The notes under the pieces are model-generated. The model was not told the origin of the DNA, did no database searches, and saw only the letters and a program-made list of their open reading frames with translations. Below, one piece after another: positions 1 to 13,600 of a DNA stretch of 64,000 bases; the first letter of the stretch is position 1; each line of letters begins with the position of its first letter. This DNA comes from Acanthaster planci (Eukaryota; Echinodermata; Asteroidea; Valvatida; Acanthasteridae). The DNA is taken from the NCBI RefSeq assembly GCF_001949145.1, contig NW_019091412.1, forward strand, positions 617,286-681,285. The letters are read 5' to 3'. Both the position numbers and the translations under genes were made by a program.

Positions 1-854
1 CCGGTGAGAGGTGCGAGCTGCCAATGCGACCAATAAAAACGCGCCCGTTGGCAAGTCCTGGTCAGCCAATCGTTGGAGCGCTCGAACAGGTGGGCTTCTA
101 ATCGCGATATCCGTGTTTGTTCTTCCGATTCCCTGGCTCTCTGCATCGTCTCTAGCAATTATCTAGACCTAAATATCCCATCCCCAGGTTCAAGATCAAT
201 AATGAAAAGTAGGACGATGTGCTGGATTGGGGTTAGTGGCCATTCAGCCCCGAAGTTACCGGGGACTATCCTTGCCTGGAAGAGGCAGAATCGGGTAAAT
301 GTGGCAGGCTTCCCCCTCCCCCTCCCCGTAGGGTTATTCTGTGACCCGGTCGTCTGTCTGAAATCAGGGGCTGAAATTCCCCCGACCGGAACTTCGAAAT
401 CTCCTTGGCCCATGCGCAGCTGAGACGCACGTCAGACCATGGTCAGAGGTTCACGTCGGTAGCAGGGAATTAAGTACGATTCCGGTGGTTGATATCAAAC
501 ATGGTTTCCTTGAATAAAATACGATCAGCGTTTTCCTGCTCGACATAATGCCGACCACCAGGATTCTTCTCCCTGCGCACACAAGGTCACTAACAAGGTA
601 TCTGCGTTAGCCTACCAGGGGAGTCTGGCTGTAGGTAAAAAAAAGAGACAAACTTTAGTTTGACAAATTGGCTTGGGCAGTGAGAATACTCCCAGTCCAA
701 TACATGCAAAGAAAGATGGTACAGAAGGTGAAGAGAATATTGGTGTAATGATCAGATACCCAGCTTTAGGCCAAAAAGTGAGACTAAAGGTTAGCTTACA
801 GCTCGCAGGTTTGCACATTTACGACATTTGATGATCTATTGCGTTGTCATGTGG

Positions 855-872
855 TTTTTTTTTTTTTTTTTT
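855..872 (+). repeat. Poly-T tract, 18 nt
   Basis: An uninterrupted run of 18 T. It could be the A-tail of a minus-strand retroposed element, but no recognisable retroelement body lies on either side. Confidence 0.85.
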
Positions 873-3290
873 GGTTGGTCTGGTCAACTGTTGTAGGACT
901 AACCGAAGGTGATAACAGATGTATTGAATAATCAAAATGATTGGCATCGATCTATTTTACACTTTGGTCGTGGGTTGATGTGATCTTGGAGCGGTTATGT
1001 GAGGACTTGTGGTGACTACATTACGAGTCGTGTTCCACCTGAGTGACCCTGGTCAACATGGATTACATCTATTGGTAGGCTCATCTGTACCGTCATCTTG
1101 TCACGATTCAGCGTTTGTGCCTTTTCCTTTACTCCCAAAGTTTGTCCATAATTTCTCCCCTTTTTCTGTCCGCAGGTGTATTATTAGCTTGCCAGATGCA
1201 ATACCTATGTATGGGATGTAATAAATCAAAAACCTACCGACGTAGCTATTTGCGCACGCGCCATACAGTTTGTGCGATTGATTGCCTAAAATGTCTTTCC
1301 TTTCATTCAGCTTACTACTCCTCTGTAGCCGCAAAATAAAGATTTTTCCCTGCAGCGTACCTGAATTCCTCATACAGCTGTTGAGCCGACATTCCAGCCC
1401 TAGGCTACCACTTGAATTTTTACCCATTTATTCAACAGGTATATTTTATGATACCTATTATTGAGAATTATGTATATCTCACAGCCTTTATGACACCTGG
1501 CGCCTGCCTGCATTCAGTATAACCACTTCACTTTATGAAGTTCTCTGTAAGTATTGAATCTTTGGGATAAAAAGGGGTGTTTACAGTCCATGGATTGGAG
1601 CTAGACAAACAGGGAAAGAGTCAATCGGCTTGAGGTGTCACAGCGTCCAAACTTTGACTTCCTCTTGGCGCTGGCTCTTTTTATAGCCGTCATGTCGGTA
1701 CTCTCACCTCGTTATGTGACGATTATGGGCCAACCGCCAACCCCGGCCGCCTCACGAACCTGACATAAACGCTTGGCAATAAACTCTATCATGTCTGCCC
1801 GTTGGCGGGTTAGATCGGTCCCGTCAAAGGAGGCGTCTTTTGCGGGGCGAGGCTTTGCCCGTCGCCTTACTGGCGGCACGTATTCAGTTGGGTTTCTTTT
1901 GGGGGCCTGGTTGATCGGAATCGCATTGTCGTCTGGTACACAACAGATAACATATCTTAAATTCCTGATGCGGCCACTTTCAAGTTCATGGAAACTGGAT
2001 TGACAAAATAAATGCCCCTTGGCATCTCTCTACAATCAGCGAATGATGGGAAAAGAAAATGTTGTCTAACGTTTGCTCAAAGCATCAGTTTTCTTGTCAG
2101 ACGATATTACTGTGCTAAATTAGCGCTAAAAATTATGCATAGTTCAAGAAGAATCTGCGTATCGCTTACATTCTCCGTTACCTACAAGGTCGTGCTGCGT
2201 AATACCAGTCTTACGAAGGGGAACCAGTGACGGTGAATTTTTAACGGAGCCGGCCATGGTCGCAAGCCAACTTGGCATTCGTACGCTTCAAAGACATTTT
2301 GTGCCAAGTTCCCAATCAAGCGGACGGTCTTTATCTCCGGTTACCTTGACATGAAATGACTGAGAATATATCTATTCCCCCTCGGATGGGATGCCAGTCC
2401 ATCGCGGGTTTGCTCCCTAGCTGTAGCGCCGGTATATTGTAGGGCGCGGGTAGAGGGGGACAGGCAAGTAGCCACCCACCTGAAATCAGCCGAAACAAAC
2501 CAAATCCGAGTTGCCTACAGTTTATTTCTACGAGAATACAAATCCTGCACCGCCCATATTTATAATGTGAGCTAAATTTGGTCTGCAGACGCTGGTTCTC
2601 GATTCGATAAAAGTTACTGCCTGTCATTTTAATGTCTGTCCTGTTGGTTAATATAGGTCCAAAATATCAAGTCAAAATTTCAAGTCTGAACTCTCAGATG
2701 TTTGGTCTAAATCTTCTGTGCTGAAGTGTTTTGAGTCTTGAGTGGAGTTGAGCTCTTTGCTGTCAGTAACAGACTGTTGAACTTTTTCTGTAGCTTTCTA
2801 TTCTATTTTCAGTCGTACTCGCTACTTTCCCAGATCTTGCATGCAGATTGGTGTATAACTGTCGATGTGTGAGTTGAACTAATTCACGTTACTCCATCTG
2901 TTCTCTTGGTCCGCTGTCATGTGAAGTATTTCGGTCGACTCTAGTCAGAAAAAAACCCGAGTCACTGAGTTTGCTAATTGTCGTAGGATTATACAAGTTT
3001 GAGTGTTCATCCTTTCGGTAGGCAAAAGTTGTATTACATAGGCAAAGGGGGGTGTTATCACTTGTCATTTTATAGCCAGTAATTTTTCATTTAGGATTTC
3101 AATTTCTTAGCATGTCATGTAATGCAAGGCAAGCTTGTCAGTATTCTGAAGCACAATCTATAATATACCAGTATAGCGGCTGAAGTGTGCCAATCTAGGT
3201 CTGGCGATTGCATTCGCTCACTCCTACCTCTCCAAAAATTTTTCCTCTGTTATTTTTTTTCTGGTTTGTTTTGTTGTTGTTGTTTTTTTT

Positions 3291-3307
3291 TCTCTCTCTC
3301 TCTCTCT
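3291..3307 (+). repeat. (TC)n microsatellite in a polypyrimidine tract
   Basis: A TC dinucleotide run of about eight units, sitting in a pyrimidine-rich region from about 3240 to 3410. The open frames read through it on both strands are composition artefacts (runs of Leu/Phe/Ser or Arg/Glu/Lys). Confidence 0.85.
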
Positions 3308-4845
3308 TTCTTGGCTCATGTGAGACAACACTTGAGCCTCCCTCCTTCCCTTCCCTTCTCTTCCTGCTCCCCTTCAAGAGTGTTCTCGTTTTCTCGACAG
3401 GCAATTCTAAATTAATCTTCCCGAGGTTCATCTATCACCCCCATCTGACAATAATTCCGTCTTTTCTTGTCCCTGTCTTGAGAGCCAGCGAGAAGAGGAG
3501 GAGTGGTGTCTAGATGGAGTTTTATGCGGTTCGTACTAACCGCAATCTGACAGTCTACCATGATGTAGTGGGGAAGCCCGAGTGGCCTGCGTTTGGCTGT
3601 CCATATATAGAACAGTTGGAGGAATCAATTTTGATATGTCATCCCTTTCTGTTGCTTGTATGCCTACACCGTTCGGGAAAGTTGTAGAAATGAAGAAACG
3701 ACAGACCTGTTCTGTGTATGTTTTGGTTCCGAGGGTAGGGCTAAGATTGTGCATAGAGGGGGTAGCATCAGATCCGACGTCTTCCTTGATACTGTGTGGT
3801 ACGTTTAAAGGGAAGAGGTAGTACTGTTGTTTGGAGCAGGTTCTTGATCGTTTTGTTTCTTGCCCAAATAGGAAACTCGTGGTGAATTTAGTTTTCTGAC
3901 CGTCGGTCCATACTGACGACCCAAGCTGAGATTTGGTCACGTGCAGTTCTCAATGCCACATTTCTTGTTAATCATGAGGTCATGAGTTCTCTTCATGTTG
4001 GCCACGTGCGTGTTGGAGGAATGGGGGAAATAAGTGGGTGTTGACTTCAAGTTAAGCATGTAAATGCCACTTTCACTCACATTACTACGTCCCCTGTTCC
4101 AGCCCGGGACCTGCTTGCTAACAAAGCCCTACGGGCGAGTGTGACTGATACTATACTCGCACGCGATTCACGATCTGTGTGCGCTTTTTTTTCGACAGTT
4201 CCAAATTTCTCTCAATGCGGGCCAACAGTCACACCTAGCACAGGTTTCCTCCGTGTCGGACCCAGCCCAGCAAGTCACCTGGAAACCCCGCCCTCAAGGG
4301 AGGGGAGGGAGAAGTGTTCAAGTCCCAAAAAGGGGTTAGATTTGATGAGTAGGGAAGCCGCGCCCATCGGCTTAATCCCGAAAATATGGATGGCTCGATT
4401 TTTTTGGGGGGGGGTGAACAAAGTTGATTTTGTGCCTTTACTTTTCTTTTGCGATGGGCGGCGTTGATTGTTGACAAATATCAGGGACTCACTGTTTTCT
4501 GGCCGGATACTACCGCCCTCTATGAAAAGGATGTTGCTTCATCTTATTGAATCCGCTAAGTCTGTGGTCTAATATTTTCAGTGTGCGGCTTTCATTTAAT
4601 CCTCTTTTTAAGACGCGCAAGTAGCGTTGACATGTGAAGGGCAGTTATGCATTGGTGCATTGCATTTTAAAGAAACGTTTGCCTTTCAGAAATCCATGCT
4701 TATTTTAAATTCAAGCAAACCAGTGACTATTAGTTACCGGACTTGAATCGTATCAGTCCTTATTCAAACACATCTTGATCTCATTGAATTATGGTTGTTT
4801 CCCCTGCAATTGCTTGTTGCTGTCAAGTGTCATACCCTGTTGCTG

Positions 4846-5140
4846 GTGCTTTAACCTGTCTCTTACCCTTTTTGCTGTTGGTAATATTGCTGCTGGTGTT
4901 GACACCCTTGGGTCATGTCGCTGTTGTTGGTGCATGCTGAGATATACATGTATCTGCTTATGACAATGCATTCACCAACGCAGGACTGCTGCATGCTGCG
5001 TTTGCTGTTGCCGCGTTTGCTGTTGCCGGTGTTGGACTGCCGCTGTTGTGCACTCGATGTTGCTGCCGTCTTGTCTTGTGATGTTGCTGAGGTTGTTTGT
5101 GCTAATGCTGAGGTTGCCGTATACTGCTGTAGCTGATGTT
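4846..5140 (+). repeat. Interrupted TTGCTG/GCTGTT trinucleotide-rich block
   Basis: The plus strand is dense in GTT and GCT triplets (TTGCTG, GTTGCT, TGCTGC), an imperfect CTG-type low-complexity block. On the minus strand it reads as a Gln/Ser/Thr-rich frame (4863-5225) with QQ runs. I treat that frame as a by-product of the repeat, because it has no domain and no splice context. Confidence 0.6.
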
Positions 5141-7500
5141 GTTGCAGCTGTCCGGTCCGAGCAGGAACAAAAGAGGGCGTGTTTTGAAATGAAATTGACA
5201 GTCCTTTAGTATTCACGCACCGCAAAGATGCGCAAGTAACTTTGTGCGCGTATGACGCGGAACACGCTGAGTACGCGCAACGATTTTAGTCTAGAATGTG
5301 TGGTCTTTGCGTGCACGCCAAAAATGTGCTATCGCCAGAACACGGTTAAATAACTTAGTACCATGTGTCTTTCTGTCGCCGGTGAGGGTGCACTTCTGCT
5401 CAGGGCGAATAACTTTTACAGTTGCACGCGTTGCAGATGTCAGAAGCCCTGTAAGTTTTGCAACACTGGCCAACTTTGTGAGCACAAGCTAGTCTCACTT
5501 TTGGATGAGTCAACCGGTGTTTCACCCGGGCAACCCTGGTGGTTCCCTCCTCTATGAAGGTCAAGACGGGTGATATACCGGATCAGGAACCGATGTCTCG
5601 GGCACCTTGAGACACCCAGAAGCAAGACCATGGAGTCGACTTGTGATTGGTCTTGACTTGTTGCCAAAGCCCTTCCTCGCTGCGGTGTACTGAACATCAA
5701 CAGCAGTGCAGAAATTCCTGCCCCAGTCTTTGATAACGATCTTAAGAAGTGCAAAGATTTTCTTTATAGCGACATTCATCCTGAGTCATTTCTGTTGATG
5801 ATAGAGATGATTGGCATAATGGTCCCTGTTAGTAATCTCCATCATTTCTATTGTTTCTCTCGTATTGAATCGGGACGCTTGAAGTGAAATTGTGATTTTT
5901 AAATTATCAACGGTCGGAAGAAAATTTACAGAACACAGAAATTGATAGATAGTGTAATTTGATAGTGTAATTTGAAGTTGAATATGGTGTTAATTGAAAA
6001 CAAAAAGACAAACTAAGAGCATTTTAAACGGAAGTATGGAGACACAGGGAAGTCATTACAAATTCAGGAAATTGTTTTAGATTTACTAAGATGTCTTTTC
6101 AGATTGGTCAGAAGGCTTGAGCTATGCCCCTTGGTTATTAGTGCTATGTGCACGAGCAGTTTACTGCCCTTTTTGCGTTGTGTTCAGCGCTGCGTGATAA
6201 ACGTGTTTATTTTCTTTTCCCCTTTTTTCTTCGCTCAAAACGCCACAAAACATGATACATCCATTGTCGGCTTCGACCCAGGGATCGAGGAATGGAGGGA
6301 GTTGTTTGTGTTTGGGAATGCTTCCAACTGTCAACAAACAAGTTCAACAATGGACCACTGCGAGTGACTGATGGGCGGCGGGTTTTATTGAAATATTACC
6401 GCCAAAGCAGGCTCGGTATTTACGCGCACGGACAAATAAAAAAAACACAATCAGTAGGCATATCTCACCGAACAAAACCCGCTCTATTTTGCCATTTCTG
6501 GTTACTGTCGACAAAACAAGTTGAGCAAAGTTGTTCCTGTGTGAAAGGGAAAGGGTGATATTGTGGGTGTCAGGCCTTGGCAGGTATGGAACAAACCGAG
6601 GGACAAAATGGTTGACTTGTTAGCGGTGATTTGTTGTTCTTTTGTCCTCCGAATGAGAGAAGAGGCCCACGTGTTCTGGTGTTCTTGGATGTATGTTGGA
6701 CATTAACACAAAACATGGGCATGTTTTGGAAAAGATCAAAACGCCCGCCTTTATTGGTGACTCGCTGAGTTGTATTATTCAGTTCATAGTATTTTGGAAA
6801 GATTCTCTCTCCGTCCTAAGATAACATGATTTCAATTAATTTCCCATGGCATAATGTAAGCCATTGAAACGTCACTCAAAGCGTGTGCAGGCGGTTGAAA
6901 AAAGGGTTTAGTAAAGTAAGTAAAGGCTCTCTTCTTTACAAGGGTAAACCCTAGACTCGGGCATGTGTATTTTTAACAGTAACAAATGGGTTTTGGTGCA
7001 GTATTTTCCCAGAAAGGATTCCCACAAATTGCTATACAAGGATCGCAGTGTCTGATACAGAATGGTGACGCTTGCGGCCAGACAAAAGCCAAATGCTGCC
7101 CCCCCCCCTTTTTTAAAGTCTTGTTAGTGCTGAATACGTTTCAGCGGCTTGACTGTCCTCAAAATCAGGCTAAAGATTCTGAACGAAAGTGAATTGGGTA
7201 CTACATCATATTCTGGTTTCAAGGATCTGCCCAGGGCATCGTTGCAATGGTGTCTGGTGATGCGGTGAAACTAATTATGCCCCATGTAATTTGACAGTTC
7301 GAACGGGCCAAACTGCCCGCCACTAAAGCCTGATGTTTAGCTCAATTGCTCAGGTGCTGTCACTGTGATACAAAACTAACCAGTACCCCATTCAGAGGCT
7401 CAATTGCTATAAAAACATTCGGCTTAATTCTGTTTAGGTATTGGAATTTGCTGTGCCACAAGGCCACCTTATCTTATACGTCGACTCATTTCTCATTTAG

Positions 7501-7614
7501 AGGTGATTATGAAGATGTCGGTGCGATTGAAGAGGCCTACACTGAGGACGTTTGCCCAGAATACAGTGAGTGGCATAAGTGTATTCAGTGTGAAAACCCC
7601 TGTCAAACGAGTTA
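7501..7614 (+). CDS. Possible exon of a cysteine-rich (TIL-like) secreted protein
   Basis: A pyrimidine tract ending in TTTCTCATTTAG precedes 7501, giving a plausible splice acceptor. The frame after it is acidic and then cysteine-patterned: DVCPEYSEWHKC, IQC, ENPC. The spacing C-x8-C-x2-C-x3-C resembles the first half of a trypsin-inhibitor-like (TIL) domain, where C-x8-C-x3-C-x3-C is usual. The frame stops with TAG right after the fourth cysteine. A donor would have to be the weak CGA|GTTAGG at about 7608, or the piece is a relic. No partner exon with the rest of the domain was found nearby. Reading this as TIL is inference from cysteine spacing. It could equally be chance. Confidence 0.27.
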
Positions 7615-10600
7615 GGATTTGTAGGAAACGTGGAAGTCCAAATTAAGAGACATCAAAACTTGTCATGGCACTGATCCCACTTCTGAATGAGTAACAGAAA
7701 CTCGGTTAGGACAGATTGGGCCACGAAGGAGAAAATTGTGTTTTGCTTATGGCACGCTTTTGTGTTTTCATACAATAAATTAATTGTGTATATTTAAAAC
7801 AATTTTTCAAGAATGGGCTGGGTTTGAGTCACCTTTCAGATGAAACGTTACTTGACAGATGATTTTTTTTGTGTGTGTGTAAACCTCAACTGCTGAATAA
7901 TTGGAGTGAAATTGTGGCCAATTTTGGGGAAGTAATGTGGGAGACTTGTAGCATGTTTTTTCGTGGCGTATATATGGAGCTGTCTTGCTGGGAAAAGTTG
8001 GGCAACAGCTGCACGATTTTGTGCAGGAGGTTGAGAACGACAAAGCCTATAGATTAAACCATCAAACATAGTGTAATACATGGATTATTGATACATCCAG
8101 ATTTCCTGATCGTGGCGATCCGAATTTTTACGACACTTCTTAGATCATTTCTTTCGCAAGACAAAAACGTGTTCAAAAACAAACACCCATCTCAACAAAC
8201 CATAGAAACACAAGGCGGATGGACTGTACTTTTTCACACCCAAAACACAACTTTTCTTGAGACCCCGTTAACGTTCAAACGGCCTCCCGGTAGAGGGAGA
8301 AAGAGAGCGCCTGCTTAAGAAAGAGCTGCCGAAACCTTCACGGTAGCTAAGGCGTGCCGTGCCCCACAAACACCTTCATCCTTGGACGGGCCAGTGAGAG
8401 GATTGTGCTGGTATTGTGGCTCCTCTCAAGAGGCCGTCGGCAAGAGAGGGCCTACAAGATATGACAAACCAATTAAGGCACTTTCTATTCAGCCTCAGAC
8501 GAATTCAAGTGTTTCTCGGGTTTACGCTCGTCAACAATTCCACATAAATGCCCGGCCTTCTACGATGATTTGCTAGCACTGAAGTCCCAGTTTTTCAAAT
8601 GGAACAGATTACTTTAATCTGAAGGGTTTATCTTTTCTTTTTCAAGAAGACCTTCTATTTTCGGTGATGGCAGCATCACTTGCACTGCCTTCCACCATGG
8701 TGCATCCGTGTGTGAGGACAAACTATGGTCTATTGTAACCTGTCAAATAAGTTGCAAGTGCGTTTTGGATTTTATATTTGAAAGGCCTCAAAATTTACCT
8801 CATTTTTATTTTCGCCCAAAAGTGATCCAACTTATCCAGTCAGATTCTGAAGGAAACTTGAAATCTGTGGAAATTTGGTTCTCCGTCCTTAGGGTACATC
8901 TATCTGTTGACTGGACACTGTACGCAGTTTCTGTATGTGGTTGTCAGGCTAATCGAGTTAACGAATTGGCATATCAATGTTACCTGACGTGTGCTTGCCC
9001 TACCTGTTCAAATCTCGCTCTCTGTTGCGGTGACCACGGCTTCGTGTCGCCGCTTTGTCCTTGTGGTCTCTCTCATCATTTTTCGCTTTTAACCTGCGAG
9101 TCTTGCTACGTGTTTTCGCCGTTCCGTCACCGATTGCTGGTTCTTTGTCGTGTATACCTCTTCCGCAACTCTCGCTCACCAACCCTTTTTTTTACAAGCA
9201 GAAGACGGCATACGATATCCCTTCTCAATTCTATTGGTAAAAGTATTGGTAAAAGATAGTGTTGGACTCCAAAATGGAGAAATTGTATATTGAATTGGTT
9301 ATCGTGTTTACCGAGTCGAACTTATGAAAGCCTGGGGTCCAAAAGGAACTTAATTGGCGTCAGTTTAGGCACATGAGCGGTTCCCGTAACTTCAGACCGC
9401 CTTTGGGATCAGCCGCGGCACCACTGTCTTGTTTGACAGTACTTTGACTCCACCGACCTCTTGAAAAACCAGCGGAGAAAGCGGGTGCTGGAGTGGGTCG
9501 GAACACCAAAGCGCCGGGCAAATATTAAGGCCGCGGCAGCAAGAAAATAAAAGAAGGTAGCCCGAGTATGGAGACCATCACTGGTGTTTGATATTTCGCG
9601 GTGTGGCTCTGTTTATATGCTCCTCTCAACCCTCGATAAATATTGACTTCATTCGGTGCGAGTGTATAGCAGGGCCGCCGTGCCGACCGTACATCGGCAC
9701 GTATGGGTCGCCCCTAGGGCCCCCTTGGCATACCTTTATCAGGTGACGGCTTATTTGGTGGGGTGTTCGGGCGGTCCCCAGGTGCCCGTTGTTACACCTC
9801 TTATCCTCAGAGAGAGGTTACTGAAGGTACCTAGTGGGACGTATGATCTTTTCACAGTGTTCTATAATGTAATAGAACGAATAGTTGGTTCTAAGGAATG
9901 GTACGATGGGTGAACTCGTATTCCCCTTGTGTAAATTTAGAATTCTTTCTGTGATCATTCTGATTCGGATGAACTCATCCTTGGAATGCAGATTTTGCCC
10001 AAGTTCTGTATCCTTGACAGTCGTCGGTGGACATTTTGTCATTTTATTGTCGGAAGATTTTGAAACCAGTGAAACCTCCAACTCCCCGTTCTCCCGTTGC
10101 ATCCTGTGACAGCGGCGTAGTTCGCACGATCGCAGCGAGCGTTGTTGCTCGCTTCCTGTTTTCGACAAACGGTGTTTATTTTTTCCATATTTGTGTTTTT
10201 CTTTCGCGTCGTCGCTTCCTCAAACAACTCACAAGGGAAAGCGAAACAAACACGAGTGTCTCAAACAAAAGAGATACTTCCAGACTCTATGAGTCAAAAC
10301 TTTTTTTTATTAAGTACTGGTCTTTCGTGACTTAGTTTGGGGAGAATAGGACACCACTAAACGATCCCACCGCATCAAGACCGCAACACACCGGGCCGGA
10401 TTAGGCTCCCGGCTGCACCGCTAACTAGCTTCCTGTTTGCTGGGCCAGGGAGTTTCCGCGTTTTTCATTCGGAGCCATTGCAGCATGATGAAAACTTGGG
10501 GAGGGAAGAAAGACCGATTGTGGGGGGGGGGGAACCAGGCCTCGCTTCCGTCGTAGACGGGGGCAAACTGGTTAGCACATCGGTGCCAGTGGCCTCGCGG

Positions 10601-13600
10601 ACGCACGCCAACAACTGCTGTAGAGAGTGTGACGAAAGAAACTTTGGTAGAATCTGACATTTGAATTGTCGGTCGATAACAACTCCAGCTAAGCATTTGG
10701 CTAGCCCTTCCTCCGTCTAATAGTTTTGCCTGTTATATACAGCCGAGACGTTTCACCTCTCGTCCTGGCCACTTTTCTATTATGACCCATACTCAGGCCA
10801 GTCCTTCTGAAACAAAATTACCTCGTAAAACTCAATCGTGTTCAGTTTACAGTACAATGTCTGAAAAGGTCCAGATTAAAGTCGTATGAGCTCTCTCTTA
10901 CCATCATCTAATCCTTCATAACCAGATCGCTTTTTCTTCGCATTCCCAGCTGGGAGTGGGGAAGCATGCGAAGAGGGCTTTACAGTCTCCTCAAGAAAAT
11001 TGAAAATGAGCCGTCAGCTCATTGTTGTCAATGGTTTGTTCATCTGTGGGTGTGTTATGGTGACACATCATTTCTTCCCCTTGAAAGACGCGCCCTTGAA
11101 AGTTTCTTACATGTGTACGCCTTTATGACAATTGCTTTATCTGCACGTGTTTCATCTGGATAACTACGCAATACCAAGGAGTAGCGGTAATTTACTCGAG
11201 GACACCGTATTTTGTTCTACACATTTTGAGCGACCACACCTGTAGAGTTCTCTAAAGTAAGATTGCCACAGGTGCAGCGCTGACTCCTGCTGGAACAGCT
11301 GAGGTTTCTCGCTCGAAGCTTGACAGCCTTAAACTGCATAGGTTTTACTCCCCAACACCTTGTGTAGGATTGGTTCTGATTCGTAGTAAATCCCCATGTT
11401 ACCCATTTTGGGTGATCCCGTTGATTTACTTTTCCATCCGGGAGGTTGTCAGTAGACGTGCTATGCCTTGATATGACTTGTGCGTGCCAACGAGATGCAC
11501 GCCTGGGTTGACAAATTTAACTATAGACCCCCCCCCCGTTAGTTCAGGTCTTGCCGCCATGTCAGTTTTGGTCCAGTGTGCATTATGCATTTTTCAGCTG
11601 CAATGAATTCTGTGTGGGCTTTCTGTGTTGTGTTGGTTGGTAACAGGGGCTTCGGTGTAGGTGATGACGCGTGGTAAAAAGTAGTGGTGGTCGATGGGTA
11701 ATGCTTGTGGCTGGAGTCATGATATCGCCGAGACGACAGTGACTATTCTGGTGACAGTGAAGAGCCTGACAAATTCCTGGCGAATGTGACAACACATGGC
11801 ACCTGAACGATGGAGGTACATCTTGTAAAGAGAGAATCAGTAGTTTGCGGGTCACCTGTCGCGAAGGACATGGGCACAACGAGCATGCGCGTACAAAAGA
11901 CCAAGCCAATCCAACCTGGGCGTAAGGGATAACCACCAGACAAAAAGAACAAAGTGCCGCCCCTGATTCAAACCACGTTTGCCGGGCTCCTTGTTGAGCC
12001 CCTGTCACGCCTCAATCGTCTTTTCTCCGCGGGAAACTTACTGCGTGCAATTAACGGAGATAATTGCGGTACTGAGACACGATTGCTGTGAGAGGGCAGG
12101 GCAACCATCGGCGACGGTGGTCCAGCAAGGGACGTTCCGAACGGGTGTTCTTAGGCCTAGGAGGCAATGTCGATGACATAAGGTGCAACACGGATCCACC
12201 TCATAGCCCGCAGGCCTATGTGATAATTAATCAATAAAGCAAGCAAGGTCAATGTGTCTGTTTTTGCCTTCCTCGATGTGCGTGAATTCAAACTGTGAAA
12301 AGTTCTCACATGCGTTGGACAATGAACAAGTTATTTATCGCATTGCCCCCCCCCCATCCGTCCCTTCACGATTTCAGATCCAATTCTTTGGAACTCTAAT
12401 TTAGAATTCTGAGTTACTGGAAAAATATCATAGCCTGAGTTTTTCAGGGTGGAAAAAAAGTTCAATAAAGTACAACTCAAACTTGATTTGGAGGCTTCTT
12501 TAAAGCAACTGTCTAAAATCGAAACGTTTAAAAGCCTTGCTCCGAAAGGGATATTAGTCACCGCATCAATTTAGCATTTCCCTCAGTTACAAGTCCCTAC
12601 ACCAAACAAAATGGAAACAGCAAAATCCGGGCAAAAAGCCAAAATTGGATATCTAGAGCTGATGATGCTGATTCTCTTGCTCCCCTACTGGTAAACCGTA
12701 CACCAGGTTTAAGATTTCCTTTTTTCCTATGGGCCCTACCACAGACATTCTGCCAGTTGTCACGATGGAATAATCGATGTGTTCCATCATTTTTAGCGGG
12801 GGACTTAACAGACACAGACGCGTCGACTGAAAACAAAAACTCCAGCCTCACATGAAAATCGATTTCTCCCCACTTTCAATTTATTTTTACGGGGGTAGCA
12901 TGTTCTTATGATTGCATACTTAGCGGTAACCGAACACGTCACGATTCCACGGCACTCCACCCCCAGATTTGAATCGATTTTTCTTTATTGCCGGAGTGTG
13001 TTAGTTTACAAAAGGACTGGGACGGGAAACGACCGGCAGAGAACAATGTCCTGAAATGACAGGCATTGCCCGTTGAAGCTACACTCGAAAGCACGGGCGG
13101 TATGTCGGAATCGATACTGGCGAAGTTTCGTACGGTCAGCGGCATGAGACGGGTTGTAATACGTGGCCCGTAAGAGTTCAAGAAAGGGCTAGAAAGGTAG
13201 GGTAGGACTTAAAAATGAAAAAAAATGGGAACAGTATGACCTATGATTTCTCATCAGTCTATACCCTTGAAGTCTTGCACGATCAGATTCGACCTTAGCT
13301 CCTCAAATATGGTTGAAAAGAAAGTGAAGGTAGCCGATTTTGTTTATGTCTTCCATCTTCAGCTTGCTTTTTGAATATTTTCGTCGGGGGCTAGAAATTA
13401 ACTCAGTGACCAAGAGTAAATACACAAATTCCACACAGTTTAATCCAAAGCGATCAGGTTCAACAGAGCTGGAATGGCTTGGAGCTGTTTATTTACATAT
13501 CACCAACCCGGCCAATTCCAATTGTCCGACTCCGGCTTGCAAGTTGTAATGGGTGCGAAGGATGAGACGAGGCAAGTCGCCGACCTATGGCACCGGTGCA

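Larger units (their letters stand above)
1..7500. other. Intergenic stretch without a recognised gene
   Basis: I see no frame here that looks like a conserved protein. Open frames are short, overlap on both strands and match no family I know. The stretch contains a T18 run (855-872), a pyrimidine-rich CT microsatellite (3291-3307), a G9 run (4406-4414), a C10 run (7099-7108) and an interrupted GTT/GCT trinucleotide-rich block (4846-5140). The 134-codon minus frame at 3536-3940 is the longest but has no recognisable motif. Confidence 0.6.

Noticed and set aside
3536-3940. 134-codon minus-strand open frame
   Set aside because: No motif, signal peptide or splice context. Ordinary length for stop-poor random sequence in a 64-kb window.
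4863-5225. Gln-rich minus-strand frame resembling a polyQ protein
   Set aside because: It follows directly from an interrupted CTG-type repeat and has no conserved domain or splice signals.
8708-9259. 183-codon plus-strand open frame, the second-longest in the window
   Set aside because: It runs through Illumina adapter sequence at 9195-9218 and has no recognisable domain. Its length depends on the artefact.
11583-12008. 141-codon minus-strand frame starting near a B-box-like GGTTTGAATC
   Set aside because: No protein similarity. The B-box-like site has no intact T-arm, so I do not call a tRNA or SINE here.
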